Positions 22,668-30,780 of a stretch of DNA of 64,000 bases are shown here, piece by piece. How positions within the stretch are numbered: position 1 is the first letter of the stretch; the number at the start of each line of letters is the position of its first letter. The notes beneath the pieces were generated by a model that searched no databases, had not been told where the DNA came from, and saw only the letters and a list, made by a program, of their open reading frames with translations. The position numbers and the translations under genes were made by a program. Origin of the DNA: a virus. Location: the IMG/VR virus record IMGVR_UViG_3300003322_000628, positions 1-64,000 of that record, one strand, 5' to 3'.

Positions 22668-22677
22668 GGAGAGGTTC

Positions 22678-24591
22678 ATGGACGAACCACAAATTGTCAC
22701 GCCTTGGAGTAGTGTTGGATACCTTACATACAAAAGAACCTATGCTAGACGCCTCGATGAGCAGAACGCTAGCTCTGCAACTGAAGAATGGGCAGACACT
22801 ATTGATCGAATTATCAGAGGAACAGCTAAACAGCTTGACTGCGGATTTACCTTGGCAGAGCAGGAGCGGCTTCGACGACATCTGCTTGAACTTCGAGGTA
22901 CTGTGGCAGGCCGGTTCCTGTGGCAACTCGGCACGGCTACGGTTGAAAAGCTGGGGCTTGCCAGCTTACAAAACTGCGCCTGCGTCTGCGTAGACGAACC
23001 AATTCGTCCATTTACGTGGACGATGGACATGTTGATGTTGGGGTGTGGTGTTGGCTTTAATATTCAGAGAGAGTATGTCTACAAACTACCCAAAGTGGAT
23101 GCTGGATATATTGGTCCTGCGCGACATGATGCAGCAGATGCAGATTTCATTGTCTCAGATACTAGAGAAGGTTGGGTCAAACTCCTCGAATATACTCTCC
23201 GAGCTGCATTCGATGGCAATGCGAAGAAAAGATTTACATACTCTACGCAGCTTGTACGTGGAGCGGGAGCCCCAATTAAGGGTTTTGGAGGAACAGCTTC
23301 CGGCCCTGAAATCTTGTGTGACGGCATTGGAAACATTAGTGCTATCTTGGCGACAAGGGCTGGAAAGCAACTCCGACCAGTAGACTGTCTCGACATTATG
23401 AACATCATCGGCGCCATTGTCGTAGCTGGTAATGTACGACGCAGTGCTGAGATAGCAATAGGTGACATGGATGATTTTCAATATCTCCGTTCTAAACGAT
23501 GGGACTTGGGAAATATCCCAAACTGGAGGTCCAACTCCAACAACTCGGTCGTGTGTAATGATTTTGACCTACTGCCCGACGAAATCTGGAAAGGGTACAT
23601 GGGCAATGGGGAACCTTTTGGACTTATCAATCTTAAGCTCGCGAGAGCAGTTGGACGAACTGGTGAACGCCAGTATGCCGATAAGGACGTTATTGGGTTC
23701 AATCCGTGCGCGGAACAGAGTCTCGCTAATTACGAAACTTGTTGCCTTGCTGAAATCTTCCTACCCAACATCCGCAGTAAGGATGAGCTATTCGACGTGG
23801 GATCGTTGCTGTACAGGGTTTGCAAGCACAGCCTAAATCTGCCATGTCACAATAAGGAGACAGAGGAAATTGTCCATCGCAATCAGCGAATGGGTATTGG
23901 AATTACAGGATATCTTCAAGCAACGGAAGAACAGCGCGACTGGCTTTCCTCAACTTACGATAGGCTTAGAGAATACGACGCTGCTTATTCGAGAGAACAC
24001 GGCTGGCCTGCAAGTATTAAACTCACTACTATCAAGCCATCAGGAACTCTCTCACTTCTGCCCGGTGTTACACCCGGCTGCCATCCAGCATACGCAAAGT
24101 GGATGGTTAGACGGATTAGACTGTCTGCTGATAGTCCCCTCGTCGCAACTATTCGCGAGCACGGATACAAAGTGGAACCTGTGCGTGCTTTCGATGGATC
24201 AGTCGACCGTTCGACTGTGGTTGCCGAATTTCCATTCTGTTACCCGGAAGGCACTAAGCTCGCGCGTGATATGTCTGCAATCGACCAGCTTGAAGTTGTT
24301 AGGCGCCTCCAAGCAGAATGGAGTGATAATGCAGTAAGCTGCACTATCTATTACAGAAAGGAAGAGCTGCCAGCGATCAAAGAGTATCTAAGCAAATACT
24401 ACAATAAACACTTCAAGAGCTTAAGCTTTTTGCTTCACAATGATCATGGCTTTGATCAAGCTCCACTAGAAGAAATAACTGAAGAGGAGTACAACAAGCT
24501 TGTCAGAAAGACACGACTTATCACAGCTGTTGATCGCGCAGAATTCGATGGAGACGACGAGTGCGCTTCCGGCGTTTGCCCGATCAAGTGA
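22678..24591 (+). CDS. nrdJ: Class II (adenosylcobalamin-dependent) ribonucleotide reductase
   Basis: 637 residues, ATG with AAGGAGAGG. It resembles the monomeric ribonucleoside-triphosphate reductase of Lactobacillus leichmannii. Likely active-site residues: redox Cys100 and Cys355/356, thiyl Cys344 and Glu346 in NPCAEQSL, and the C-terminal shuttle pair C629/C634 in CASGVC. It makes dNTPs for phage DNA using coenzyme B12 and no second subunit or oxygen. No class I nrdA/nrdB or class III partner is visible. Confidence 0.9.
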   Translation: MDEPQIVTPWSSVGYLTYKRTYARRLDEQNASSATEEWADTIDRIIRGTAKQLDCGFTLAEQERLRRHLLELRGTVAGRFLWQLGTATVEKLGLASLQNCACVCVDEPIRPFTWTMDMLMLGCGVGFNIQREYVYKLPKVDAGYIGPARHDAADADFIVSDTREGWVKLLEYTLRAAFDGNAKKRFTYSTQLVRGAGAPIKGFGGTASGPEILCDGIGNISAILATRAGKQLRPVDCLDIMNIIGAIVVAGNVRRSAEIAIGDMDDFQYLRSKRWDLGNIPNWRSNSNNSVVCNDFDLLPDEIWKGYMGNGEPFGLINLKLARAVGRTGERQYADKDVIGFNPCAEQSLANYETCCLAEIFLPNIRSKDELFDVGSLLYRVCKHSLNLPCHNKETEEIVHRNQRMGIGITGYLQATEEQRDWLSSTYDRLREYDAAYSREHGWPASIKLTTIKPSGTLSLLPGVTPGCHPAYAKWMVRRIRLSADSPLVATIREHGYKVEPVRAFDGSVDRSTVVAEFPFCYPEGTKLARDMSAIDQLEVVRRLQAEWSDNAVSCTIYYRKEELPAIKEYLSKYYNKHFKSLSFLLHNDHGFDQAPLEEITEEEYNKLVRKTRLITAVDRAEFDGDDECASGVCPIK

Positions 24592-24739
24592 GGATTATGT
24601 AAACGATCTGCAATGGCGTAAGAAAATTCTAGTTGGGTATATGCAGTCCTCTATAGGGGTAGAGGACTGGCATGCTGTACGAGATGCGGTTGTTGATGTT
24701 GAACTAATCGAAAAAGAACTGGAGGTTTTGAACAGATGA
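24548..24739 (+). CDS. Small hypothetical protein overlapping RNR end
   Basis: 63 residues from ATG 24548, which lies 44 bp inside the reductase gene in another frame. Helical, with LIEKELEVL at the end. Overlaps the next ATG by 4 bp, which supports the 3' part as real; the start is less sure. Confidence 0.45.
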   Translation: METTSALPAFARSSEDYVNDLQWRKKILVGYMQSSIGVEDWHAVRDAVVDVELIEKELEVLNR

Positions 24740-25401
24740 AATTCTTGCTATCCCTAGCTCTAATGCTATTCACCACAGCAGTCGGAGCTACAAGCTCTGA
24801 TACCATTTACGCTAATGGCTTTGAGCTGTCGCCAGCTCCTTGTCTAGCTACCATCAATCCAGATGGAACGCCGCGCACACGACTTCTTACAAGTCCTGTG
24901 GCGTATGGGGCAGCTCTAATAACTCGCCCTGCTGTGCAGCTTACTGAGTATGGCAACGTATACAGCTACAACAATGCAGCTCCGGGTCCGGTGCTACCCT
25001 TCCCCGGCCTCACTGGCTCAGCCCCACGATTCACCAACTTCAAACGCAATAGCTACATCGCGTTGCATTTCAAGGTGCCATCCAACATGGATCCTCGAAG
25101 TTATGGAACGTGGTCAGCCCCTTCGGCTTGGCCGGGGTCGCTTCCAATAACTGTGTCCATCAGTAGAGGATGTGGGGACTTCTCCCACTTCCTGTCCTCG
25201 CCGGGCTGCGTAGCAAAGAACGTTCCGGCTGCTGATGGTCCGATTATCACATGGACATTTTCCACAGCGTCTCCAAATACATCGTGTGTGCTAAAGCCCG
25301 GCTTTGACTACTACATGAATATAATTCAAACAAACCCGGCCCTAACGCCAGCGTGCTCCGGGAATAAGTGCCAAGCGCCGGCAGCATGGAGGACTGGTTA
25401 A
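24736..25401 (+). CDS. Secreted protein with signal peptide
   Basis: 221 residues; ATG overlaps the previous stop. Clear signal peptide (KFLLSLALMLFTTAVGA, cleavage near ATS). Directly after it, SSDTIYANGFE matches a short ANGFE/ADGFE motif that I associate with secreted proteins of Xanthomonadaceae. Six Cys in the mature part suggest disulphides, hence periplasmic or external location. No enzyme motif. It looks acquired from a host and sits among nucleotide and RNA enzymes. Confidence 0.65.
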   Translation: MKFLLSLALMLFTTAVGATSSDTIYANGFELSPAPCLATINPDGTPRTRLLTSPVAYGAALITRPAVQLTEYGNVYSYNNAAPGPVLPFPGLTGSAPRFTNFKRNSYIALHFKVPSNMDPRSYGTWSAPSAWPGSLPITVSISRGCGDFSHFLSSPGCVAKNVPAADGPIITWTFSTASPNTSCVLKPGFDYYMNIIQTNPALTPACSGNKCQAPAAWRTG

Positions 25402-25568
25402 TGAAGCGAGAGCACCCTATCATAGGAACGTGGGCTTCTACGGAGGCCCTAGGCAAGGCTCTTGAAGAGCTTATGGCCAGCGCTTGTGAGCTAGCTGTGC
25501 CCCGATGGTTGTATGATTTGAACGACAGAGGTAAGGAGATCGATCGTGACTCAGAAGAGCTTATCTAG
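25401..25568 (+). CDS. Small hypothetical protein
   Basis: 55 residues; ATG shares a base with the previous TAA. Ends in an acidic DRDSEELI. Overlaps the next gene by 23 bp. Confidence 0.45.
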   Translation: MKREHPIIGTWASTEALGKALEELMASACELAVPRWLYDLNDRGKEIDRDSEELI

Positions 25569-25785
25569 GCTGGAAGAAAAACATCAGAAAGACCCAAGAG
25601 TTGGATATGTAAGGTTGCAGCTGACAATAGCAAACCCCAGTAGGGAGGCTGTAACATTTGCTGGCGATATTCAAATTTGCGATAGAATCCAGACCGAACA
25701 CGGAAGAGAAGACGCTGTGCTTAGCGATGCATGCAGAGCGTTGATGGGTATGATTGATTGTCAAATGCGAAACTACAAGGAATAA
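25546..25785 (+). CDS. Small hypothetical protein
   Basis: 79 residues from GTG 25546 with AAGGAGATC upstream. Helical with central strands (YVRLQLTI). No domain recognised. Confidence 0.5.
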   Translation: MTQKSLSRLEEKHQKDPRVGYVRLQLTIANPSREAVTFAGDIQICDRIQTEHGREDAVLSDACRALMGMIDCQMRNYKE

Positions 25786-25787
25786 CA

Positions 25788-26690
25788 GTGATTAAGAGCT
25801 ACCCGAAGATTCTTCCTGCTGTTAGCAAGTACGCAGACTTGATTGTTGGCCGTGACATTCAGATTGAAGAAAAGGTAGATGGCAGCTTCTTCGGCTTTGG
25901 TGTGGACGAAGAAGGCAAGCTACATATTCGCTCTAAGGGTCAGGCAATCGAACCAACAGCCCCTAACGATTTGTTCCGCCCGGCTGTTGAGCACGTCATT
26001 ACAATTCAGCACCGTCTACCCAAGGGCTACGTGTTCTATGGTGAAACGCTAAAGACCGCACGCCACAACACACTGGAGTATGCCCGGGTACCCCGCAATC
26101 ACATTGCTCTGTTTGGTGTGTTCACGGATTGGGAACGCTCAGTAGCTCTGCCATACGAAGAGATGGCAGAGTGGGCTGGTAAGCTAGACATTGATGTTGT
26201 GCCTCTCATCTTCCGAGGCCAGCTGCAGAGCTTAGACCAGCTCGGCCAGCTAGTGAAGGAAGGCCGAGAAAGCTTCCTAGGCGGCCCTGCTATGGAAGGC
26301 GTGGTGGTGAAGAACTATAACATGCCTATGGAATTCTCTGGCATGATTTATCCGTTCTCTGCTTTCAAGCTTGTAAGCGAGGCCTTCAAGGAAAAGCATT
26401 CCAGCAATCCCGACTGGAAGCCACAGCGTGACGTGCTTGAGGAATGCCTAGAGCAGTATCGCTCAGAGGCTCGCTGGATGAAGGCTATCCAGCATCTTCG
26501 TGAGAAGGGGGAGCTTGTTGGTGAGCCAAAGGATATTGGCCCGCTGATGAAGGAGCTATGGGAGGACGTGCTTACGGAAGAGAAGGAAAACTTCAAGGAA
26601 GAGCTGTTCAACATCTTTAAGAAGCGCCTAGCCTCAAAGGTTCAGGCAGGCTTCCCACAATTCTATAAGGAGTATTTGCTACGTGTATAA
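25788..26690 (+). CDS. RNA ligase
   Basis: 300 residues from GTG 25788. Nucleotidyltransferase motifs in order: I EEKVDGS (adenylated Lys29), III FYGETL, IV MEGVVVKN, V FKLVS; the C-terminal 100 residues are helical. ATP-dependent sealing of RNA ends, for example tRNAs cut by host defence nucleases. The P-loop kinase (16.3 kb) and phosphoesterase (17.4 kb) could heal the ends. Confidence 0.85.
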   Translation: MIKSYPKILPAVSKYADLIVGRDIQIEEKVDGSFFGFGVDEEGKLHIRSKGQAIEPTAPNDLFRPAVEHVITIQHRLPKGYVFYGETLKTARHNTLEYARVPRNHIALFGVFTDWERSVALPYEEMAEWAGKLDIDVVPLIFRGQLQSLDQLGQLVKEGRESFLGGPAMEGVVVKNYNMPMEFSGMIYPFSAFKLVSEAFKEKHSSNPDWKPQRDVLEECLEQYRSEARWMKAIQHLREKGELVGEPKDIGPLMKELWEDVLTEEKENFKEELFNIFKKRLASKVQAGFPQFYKEYLLRV

Positions 26691-27102
26691 AGACGAAGAG
26701 GCTTTACTACTCAATCGCGCAATTGAGAAAGTAGAAATAAACGAAGACAAGACTGCACTGCGGTTTCACTTCAAAGAAGGAGAGCCTTGTGTCTTATACG
26801 TAAGTGGAGATTGTTGTTCTGAGTCTTGGATTGAGCATCTTGCTATGCCTTATTCTTACAGGTTAAATACTGTAGAAAATCTGAAGGCTGTTGATGTCAC
26901 ATGCGTAGATATTGGAGAGGTAGTTCCTACAAGACAGGAAGTTGATCTGCTGTATTCCATCACTGTGAAGTTTGACACAGGATCAGAAATGATTATAGAG
27001 ATGCGGAACAGTAGTAATGGTTATTACGGAGGCGATTTCGGCATATGTCAGGTGAATCGTTGGGAGAAGGATTCATTTAAACCTCTCACGGAATCCTTTT
27101 GA
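26683..27102 (+). CDS. DUF7448-like hypothetical protein
   Basis: 139 residues from GTG 26683, overlapping the ligase by 8 bp. The pattern SGDCCSESWIEHL and later NSSNGYYGG matches a widespread phage/bacterial protein of unknown function. Beta-rich. Confidence 0.6.
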   Translation: MYKDEEALLLNRAIEKVEINEDKTALRFHFKEGEPCVLYVSGDCCSESWIEHLAMPYSYRLNTVENLKAVDVTCVDIGEVVPTRQEVDLLYSITVKFDTGSEMIIEMRNSSNGYYGGDFGICQVNRWEKDSFKPLTESF

Positions 27103-27359
27103 TTAAAGGCTTTCTGTGGGGGCTGGCCTTTTGCACAGCGCTATGGGCAGCCTACAATACAGGAGCGAATAGACAAGAGGCAGAGATTGTGTATACATGC
27201 AACATGTACGGTCGCTATCATTTTGATGGGACGCAGGAACTATTCTGCTCAGCTATTGTCCAAAGGAGTGAGGAGTACATGAAGCCGTCTGTTGCAGAAA
27301 CAAATGCTAAACTGTACAGCAAAGAGAACAAAAACCTGCATAAGAAGGATAGGAAATAA
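27099..27359 (+). CDS. Small membrane-anchored protein
   Basis: 86 residues from TTG 27099 overlapping the previous stop. N-terminal hydrophobic segment (FLWGLAFCTALWAAYNTG) then a soluble tail with two Cys and a Lys-rich end. Probably anchored in the inner membrane. Confidence 0.5.
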   Translation: MIKGFLWGLAFCTALWAAYNTGANRQEAEIVYTCNMYGRYHFDGTQELFCSAIVQRSEEYMKPSVAETNAKLYSKENKNLHKKDRK

Positions 27360-27526
27360 TGCCAAGCAAATCAAAGAAGCAAGCACGCTTCATGGCAGCA
27401 ATTGCTCACTCTCCTGAATTTGCCAAGAAAGCAGGAGTTCCTCAGAGTGTTGGAGAAGAGTTTAACAAGGCTGACGCAGGCAAGGGATTGCTAAGCCCTC
27501 CCAAAAAGAAGAAGGAGAAGAAGTAA
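27359..27526 (+). CDS. Small basic phage protein (KSKKQARFMAA family)
   Basis: 55 residues; ATG overlaps the previous TAA. SKSKKQARFMAAIAHSPEFA and QSVGEEF are near-universal in a family of small basic proteins of many lytic phages, function unknown. Lys-rich C-terminus. Confidence 0.7.
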   Translation: MPSKSKKQARFMAAIAHSPEFAKKAGVPQSVGEEFNKADAGKGLLSPPKKKKEKK

Positions 27527-27528
27527 GT

Positions 27529-27813
27529 ATGGCAGTTCCTCTGCTAATGATGCAGACGATTTTGAATCCCAACAAAACTAGAGGTGGGTATAGCTATGGG
27601 TATGGAGGAAGTGGCTTGTCAACTAATTGGATGCTAAAGCTAGCGTTCTTATCTGGTATTAGTTTAGGACTAAGTGTGGTGGCTGGGCCGATAGCCTATG
27701 CGCTTAGCCCTGTAATTGTCCCAAAGCCTTGGCTATGGTGGGTTGGGCTGTCGGCGAGCACGTTTGTCGGTAGTTTTATTATCGGCATACTCTGGGACCT
27801 AGTCAGTGACTAA
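27529..27813 (+). CDS. Membrane protein, two segments
   Basis: 94 residues. A Gly/Tyr-rich N-terminus precedes two hydrophobic segments (LAFLSGISLGLSVVAGPIAY; WWVGLSASTFVGSFIIGILW). Holin-like topology, but far from the lysozyme gene; role uncertain. Confidence 0.5.
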   Translation: MAVPLLMMQTILNPNKTRGGYSYGYGGSGLSTNWMLKLAFLSGISLGLSVVAGPIAYALSPVIVPKPWLWWVGLSASTFVGSFIIGILWDLVSD

Positions 27814-27982
27814 ACCCTTCAATCAATACGCGCAGAAGCAGCTGGAAGCTCTTGTAGAGAGCACACAATTTAATACGCTAGAGCGTAAGGATATGCGCGA
27901 TTTGTTCCTAGAGCTACTGGCCAGACTCCGTGCTCAGACAAAACAAATCCGAGCACTAGAGATGGTAGTGAACAAATTTTGA
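27806..27982 (+). CDS. Small helical hypothetical protein
   Basis: 58 residues from GTG 27806, overlapping the previous gene by 8 bp and the exonuclease start by 4 bp. Fully helical (LFLELLARLRAQTKQIRAL). Confidence 0.5.
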   Translation: MTKPFNQYAQKQLEALVESTQFNTLERKDMRDLFLELLARLRAQTKQIRALEMVVNKF

Positions 27983-28812
27983 CTAGCGTAGTCCGCTTAA
28001 TTGATTGTGACGTAGTGTGTTACAGAGCTGCGTTCTCTGTAGAGAAGATGCGCTATCGCGTGTGGAACGAGAGCAGAGATGAAGAGCTGTTCTTTGAGAA
28101 TCACAAGGAGATGCGAGAGTATTGCAATAGTTGCGACGATGACAGAGTTTGGGTGGACAAGCAGAAAGTTGTAGAGCCCTTGGAGAACGCTCTGCAGAAT
28201 ACGAACAGCTTGATGCATAAGCTAACAGAGGGATTTAAATACGAAGCCTACCTAACAGGCCAAGGCAACTTCAGGCATGCTCTTGCTACCATCAAGAAGT
28301 ATAAGGGCAATCGCGACGAAACTGAGAAGCCCAAGTATTACCATGAGGTAAGAGAGCACCTAGCTAGGCGATGGGGAGCCAAGGTTGTAGATGGTATGGA
28401 GGCTGACGACGAAATCTCTATCCGCGCTCACGAACTAGCTAAGCAAGGTAAGCAGCCTTGCGTCGTGTCGAATGACAAAGACATGCGTATGATTCCAGCA
28501 ATCCACTACGACTTTACAAAGGATTTGTATTTCGAGATTGGGAAGGAAGAGGCATGGCGTAATTTTTACATGCAATGTTTGATGGGAGACAGCACAGACA
28601 ATATCCCCGGACTACCAGATGTGGGACCAAAGACAGCTGCAAAAATTCTAGCTAACGCCAAGGGTAAAGGAGAGATGCTAGAGGCCGTAAAGAAAGAATG
28701 GCAAAACAGATATCCTGATGGGTATCCACGAGATGACGGCAGCCTGATTACAGCAGACGCTGCTATGAAGGAAGTTGCTTCCCTATTGTGGCTTAAGAGG
28801 ACAAGAGAATGA
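27979..28812 (+). CDS. 5'-3' exonuclease (FEN / T7 gp6-like)
   Basis: 277 residues from TTG 27979. Acidic metal ligands in LIDCDVVCYR, MEADDEI and VSNDKDMR; the helix-hairpin-helix region GDSTDNIPGLPDVGPKTA is diagnostic. It removes RNA primers and may degrade host DNA or process recombination intermediates. The N-terminus fits the TTG start because LIDCD begins right after it. Confidence 0.87.
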   Translation: MTSVVRLIDCDVVCYRAAFSVEKMRYRVWNESRDEELFFENHKEMREYCNSCDDDRVWVDKQKVVEPLENALQNTNSLMHKLTEGFKYEAYLTGQGNFRHALATIKKYKGNRDETEKPKYYHEVREHLARRWGAKVVDGMEADDEISIRAHELAKQGKQPCVVSNDKDMRMIPAIHYDFTKDLYFEIGKEEAWRNFYMQCLMGDSTDNIPGLPDVGPKTAAKILANAKGKGEMLEAVKKEWQNRYPDGYPRDDGSLITADAAMKEVASLLWLKRTRE

Positions 28813-29159
28813 GTTGGCTTAAAACTGTAGGCCTTGGAGTATTTACAGGCCTAGCGTGCGTAGGCACCTACCACACAACGCACGGCGTACTGCAAAATCT
28901 TCACCATACGCGAACGCTTGTAGTGTGCACAATCCCATCCATAGGCAATGTCAAAATGCACGTAGACGATTTGCGTATCGAGTCTTATGGGTTCTCGGGT
29001 AAGGATGAGAACGGCAATAGGCAGTTTTACATGAAGAGCATGATGGAAAGTTGCTTTAGCGTAGACGAGGAAATCTTAGAGAAGAATGCGAGTAAAAACA
29101 CCCAAACACCGCTGCAACGGAACAATGAGCGAAGCCCTGCCTTGGATGTCAGGATTTGA
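28809..29159 (+). CDS. Membrane-anchored hypothetical protein
   Basis: 116 residues; ATG overlaps the exonuclease stop. One N-terminal hydrophobic segment (TVGLGVFTGLACVGTY), then a soluble domain. The 3' end is read in a second frame by the HNH gene, so its C-terminus may have been replaced by insertion of that gene. Confidence 0.5.
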   Translation: MSWLKTVGLGVFTGLACVGTYHTTHGVLQNLHHTRTLVVCTIPSIGNVKMHVDDLRIESYGFSGKDENGNRQFYMKSMMESCFSVDEEILEKNASKNTQTPLQRNNERSPALDVRI

Positions 29160-29670
29160 GGGCATCTACAAAATAGATGCCTATGGAAATGTTTTCAGCG
29201 TAGACAGATACGTAAAACACTCCCGCGGGGGCTTTAGAAAATGCAAGGGGCAGAAATTAAAACCATACCTAGCGAACAACGGCTATCTTGTAGTAAGTGC
29301 TTCAAAAGAAGGAAAGGACAGTCCTGTTCTAGTACATAGAAAAGTCCTAGAAACGTATGCGGGCCCCTGCCCTCGGGGTATGGAGGCCTGCCATAAGGAT
29401 GGTAATCGATTGCACAATCACGTATCTAATCTTAGATGGGATACTAGAGAAGAGAACTCTAAGGATAAGATTAAGCACGGCACAATGATTAGAGGAGAAC
29501 AGAGCAACTTATCTAAACTATCTGAACAAGATGTGAGCATTGTAAGGAATCTTTACGAACAAGGCTTAAGCGTAAATTATATAGCGCATGTGTACGGAAT
29601 GTCTAAAAGCGGAATAAGGGACGTTCTGTCAGGAAAATCATGGAAGTGGCTAGATGCCAAAAATTCCTAA
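29086..29670 (+). CDS. HNH homing endonuclease with NUMOD4 motif
   Basis: 194 residues from ATG 29086; ATG 29125 would give MSEALPWMSGFEGIYKID and a cleaner start. NUMOD4-type N-terminus (W-x-SGFEGIYKIDAYG), then HNH_3 (CHKDGNRLHNHVSNLRWDT) and a C-terminal helix-turn-helix-like DNA-binding part (SVNYIAHVYGMSKSGIRDVL). A free-standing homing endonuclease that cuts phages lacking it. It overlaps the neighbour by 74 bp, consistent with insertion. Confidence 0.85.
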   Translation: MRVKTPKHRCNGTMSEALPWMSGFEGIYKIDAYGNVFSVDRYVKHSRGGFRKCKGQKLKPYLANNGYLVVSASKEGKDSPVLVHRKVLETYAGPCPRGMEACHKDGNRLHNHVSNLRWDTREENSKDKIKHGTMIRGEQSNLSKLSEQDVSIVRNLYEQGLSVNYIAHVYGMSKSGIRDVLSGKSWKWLDAKNS

Positions 29671-30028
29671 GGATAGGCCATTTGCTAGCGGGACAATGAC
29701 AAAGGCGCAGTTCTTTTCGTTTATACGTGCAGCCCTCAGACAAAAAAGTCGAAGATGGAAGCCCATATATGATTGCCTTAGTGCTGCGCGCCGACCTAGT
29801 AAGGACAAGAAAAATAAACGGCTAAAGTGGCAATTTCAGTGCAGTATGTGCAAGCGTTGGCATGCCCAGTCGGGAGTTTCTGTGGATCATATAGTGCCGT
29901 GTGGTAGTCTAAATGAACTAGAAGACTTACCGGGATTTGTGAAGCGGCTCTTTGTGGAAATTGATGGATTGAGAGTTTTGTGCCATGCATGTCACGCTAA
30001 AGTCACGCAAGAACAGAGGAGTAACTGA
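29654..30028 (+). CDS. HNH nuclease
   Basis: 124 residues; ATG overlaps the homing endonuclease by 17 bp. Zinc-ribbon-like CSMCKRWH, the HNH core VDHIVPCGSL and a final CHACH pair. Probably a resolving or packaging-associated nuclease rather than a homing type, since no DNA-recognition module follows. Confidence 0.75.
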   Translation: MPKIPKDRPFASGTMTKAQFFSFIRAALRQKSRRWKPIYDCLSAARRPSKDKKNKRLKWQFQCSMCKRWHAQSGVSVDHIVPCGSLNELEDLPGFVKRLFVEIDGLRVLCHACHAKVTQEQRSN

Positions 30029-30354
30029 TGGATAACAAAAAGTACCAGAAAGCCACTGCAAAGTTTGCTGTATATCCAAAAGATAAAGCTTTGGAATATC
30101 TCACATGTGGTTTGACTTCTGAGGCCGGCGAGGTAGCTGGCAAGATGAAGAAGGCTATGCGCGGCGACTACGCTGGTCGTCCCGGAGATTTTCAGTATGA
30201 CATGGAGGCAGAAATCGGCGACGTGCTATGGTATTGTAGCGAACTGTGTACCGCAATGGGCGTAGCACTAGAGGATGTTATGAGTCAGAACATTCTAAAG
30301 TTGGAGGATAGACAGGCTCGTGGTAAGCTTAAAGGAAGCGGCGACAATCGATGA
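30028..30354 (+). CDS. MazG-like nucleotide pyrophosphohydrolase
   Basis: 108 residues; ATG shares a base with the previous TGA. GLTSEAGEVAGKMKKA and EIGDVLWYCSEL give the E-x-x-E and E-x-x-D magnesium ligands of the MazG family. It hydrolyses NTPs/dNTPs or (p)ppGpp; in phage it may clean the nucleotide pool or blunt starvation signalling. Confidence 0.82.
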   Translation: MDNKKYQKATAKFAVYPKDKALEYLTCGLTSEAGEVAGKMKKAMRGDYAGRPGDFQYDMEAEIGDVLWYCSELCTAMGVALEDVMSQNILKLEDRQARGKLKGSGDNR

Positions 30355-30617
30355 GCCATTTTGATCGGCAAGTACAAGGCAATCACTACAAGCAATTTAC
30401 TATCCAGCCAATGGCGTATGCGCTGGCCAACCGTATGGGATATTGTGAAGCCACAGCACTCAAGTACATAACTCGTTGGCAACTTAAGGGAGGCCTGTCT
30501 GACTTGGACAAAGCCATTCATTTCTTGCAGTTGCTAAAAGAGTATGCTCAAGACAATCCTGATCTATTTGGTCTTAATGACGATGGTACTGTGAAGGAGA
30601 AAAATGGAAACAGTTGA
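30351..30617 (+). CDS. DUF3310 family protein
   Basis: 88 residues; ATG overlaps the previous stop. Pattern HYKQFTIQPMAYALANRMGY, then ALKYITRWQLKGGLSDLDKA is the DUF3310 signature; the family is often annotated as a nucleotide kinase without proof. Confidence 0.8.
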   Translation: MSHFDRQVQGNHYKQFTIQPMAYALANRMGYCEATALKYITRWQLKGGLSDLDKAIHFLQLLKEYAQDNPDLFGLNDDGTVKEKNGNS

Positions 30618-30777
30618 AATCACACGGAGTGATTTGCGTTTCGTTCTTCGTGCAATCGACACGGCTCTGCCAGAACTAGAGGCGGCCGTTCACGACGGAC
30701 TTATTGATGAGAGCGTACTCATCGAGCTTTCGGAGGCTCAGGATATTTGCCTCCAATCACTAAACGTAAGGAAATAA
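30604..30777 (+). CDS. Small acidic helical protein
   Basis: 57 residues; ATG 30604 overlaps the previous gene by 14 bp. Its TAA is in the same frame as the exonuclease that follows, closing that frame upstream. No domain recognised. Confidence 0.5.
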   Translation: METVEITRSDLRFVLRAIDTALPELEAAVHDGLIDESVLIELSEAQDICLQSLNVRK

Positions 30778-30780
30778 GCT

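Noticed and set aside
27529-27813. Second holin
   Set aside because: Two hydrophobic segments fit, but it is in the replication arm far from lysis genes, so I leave it as a membrane protein.
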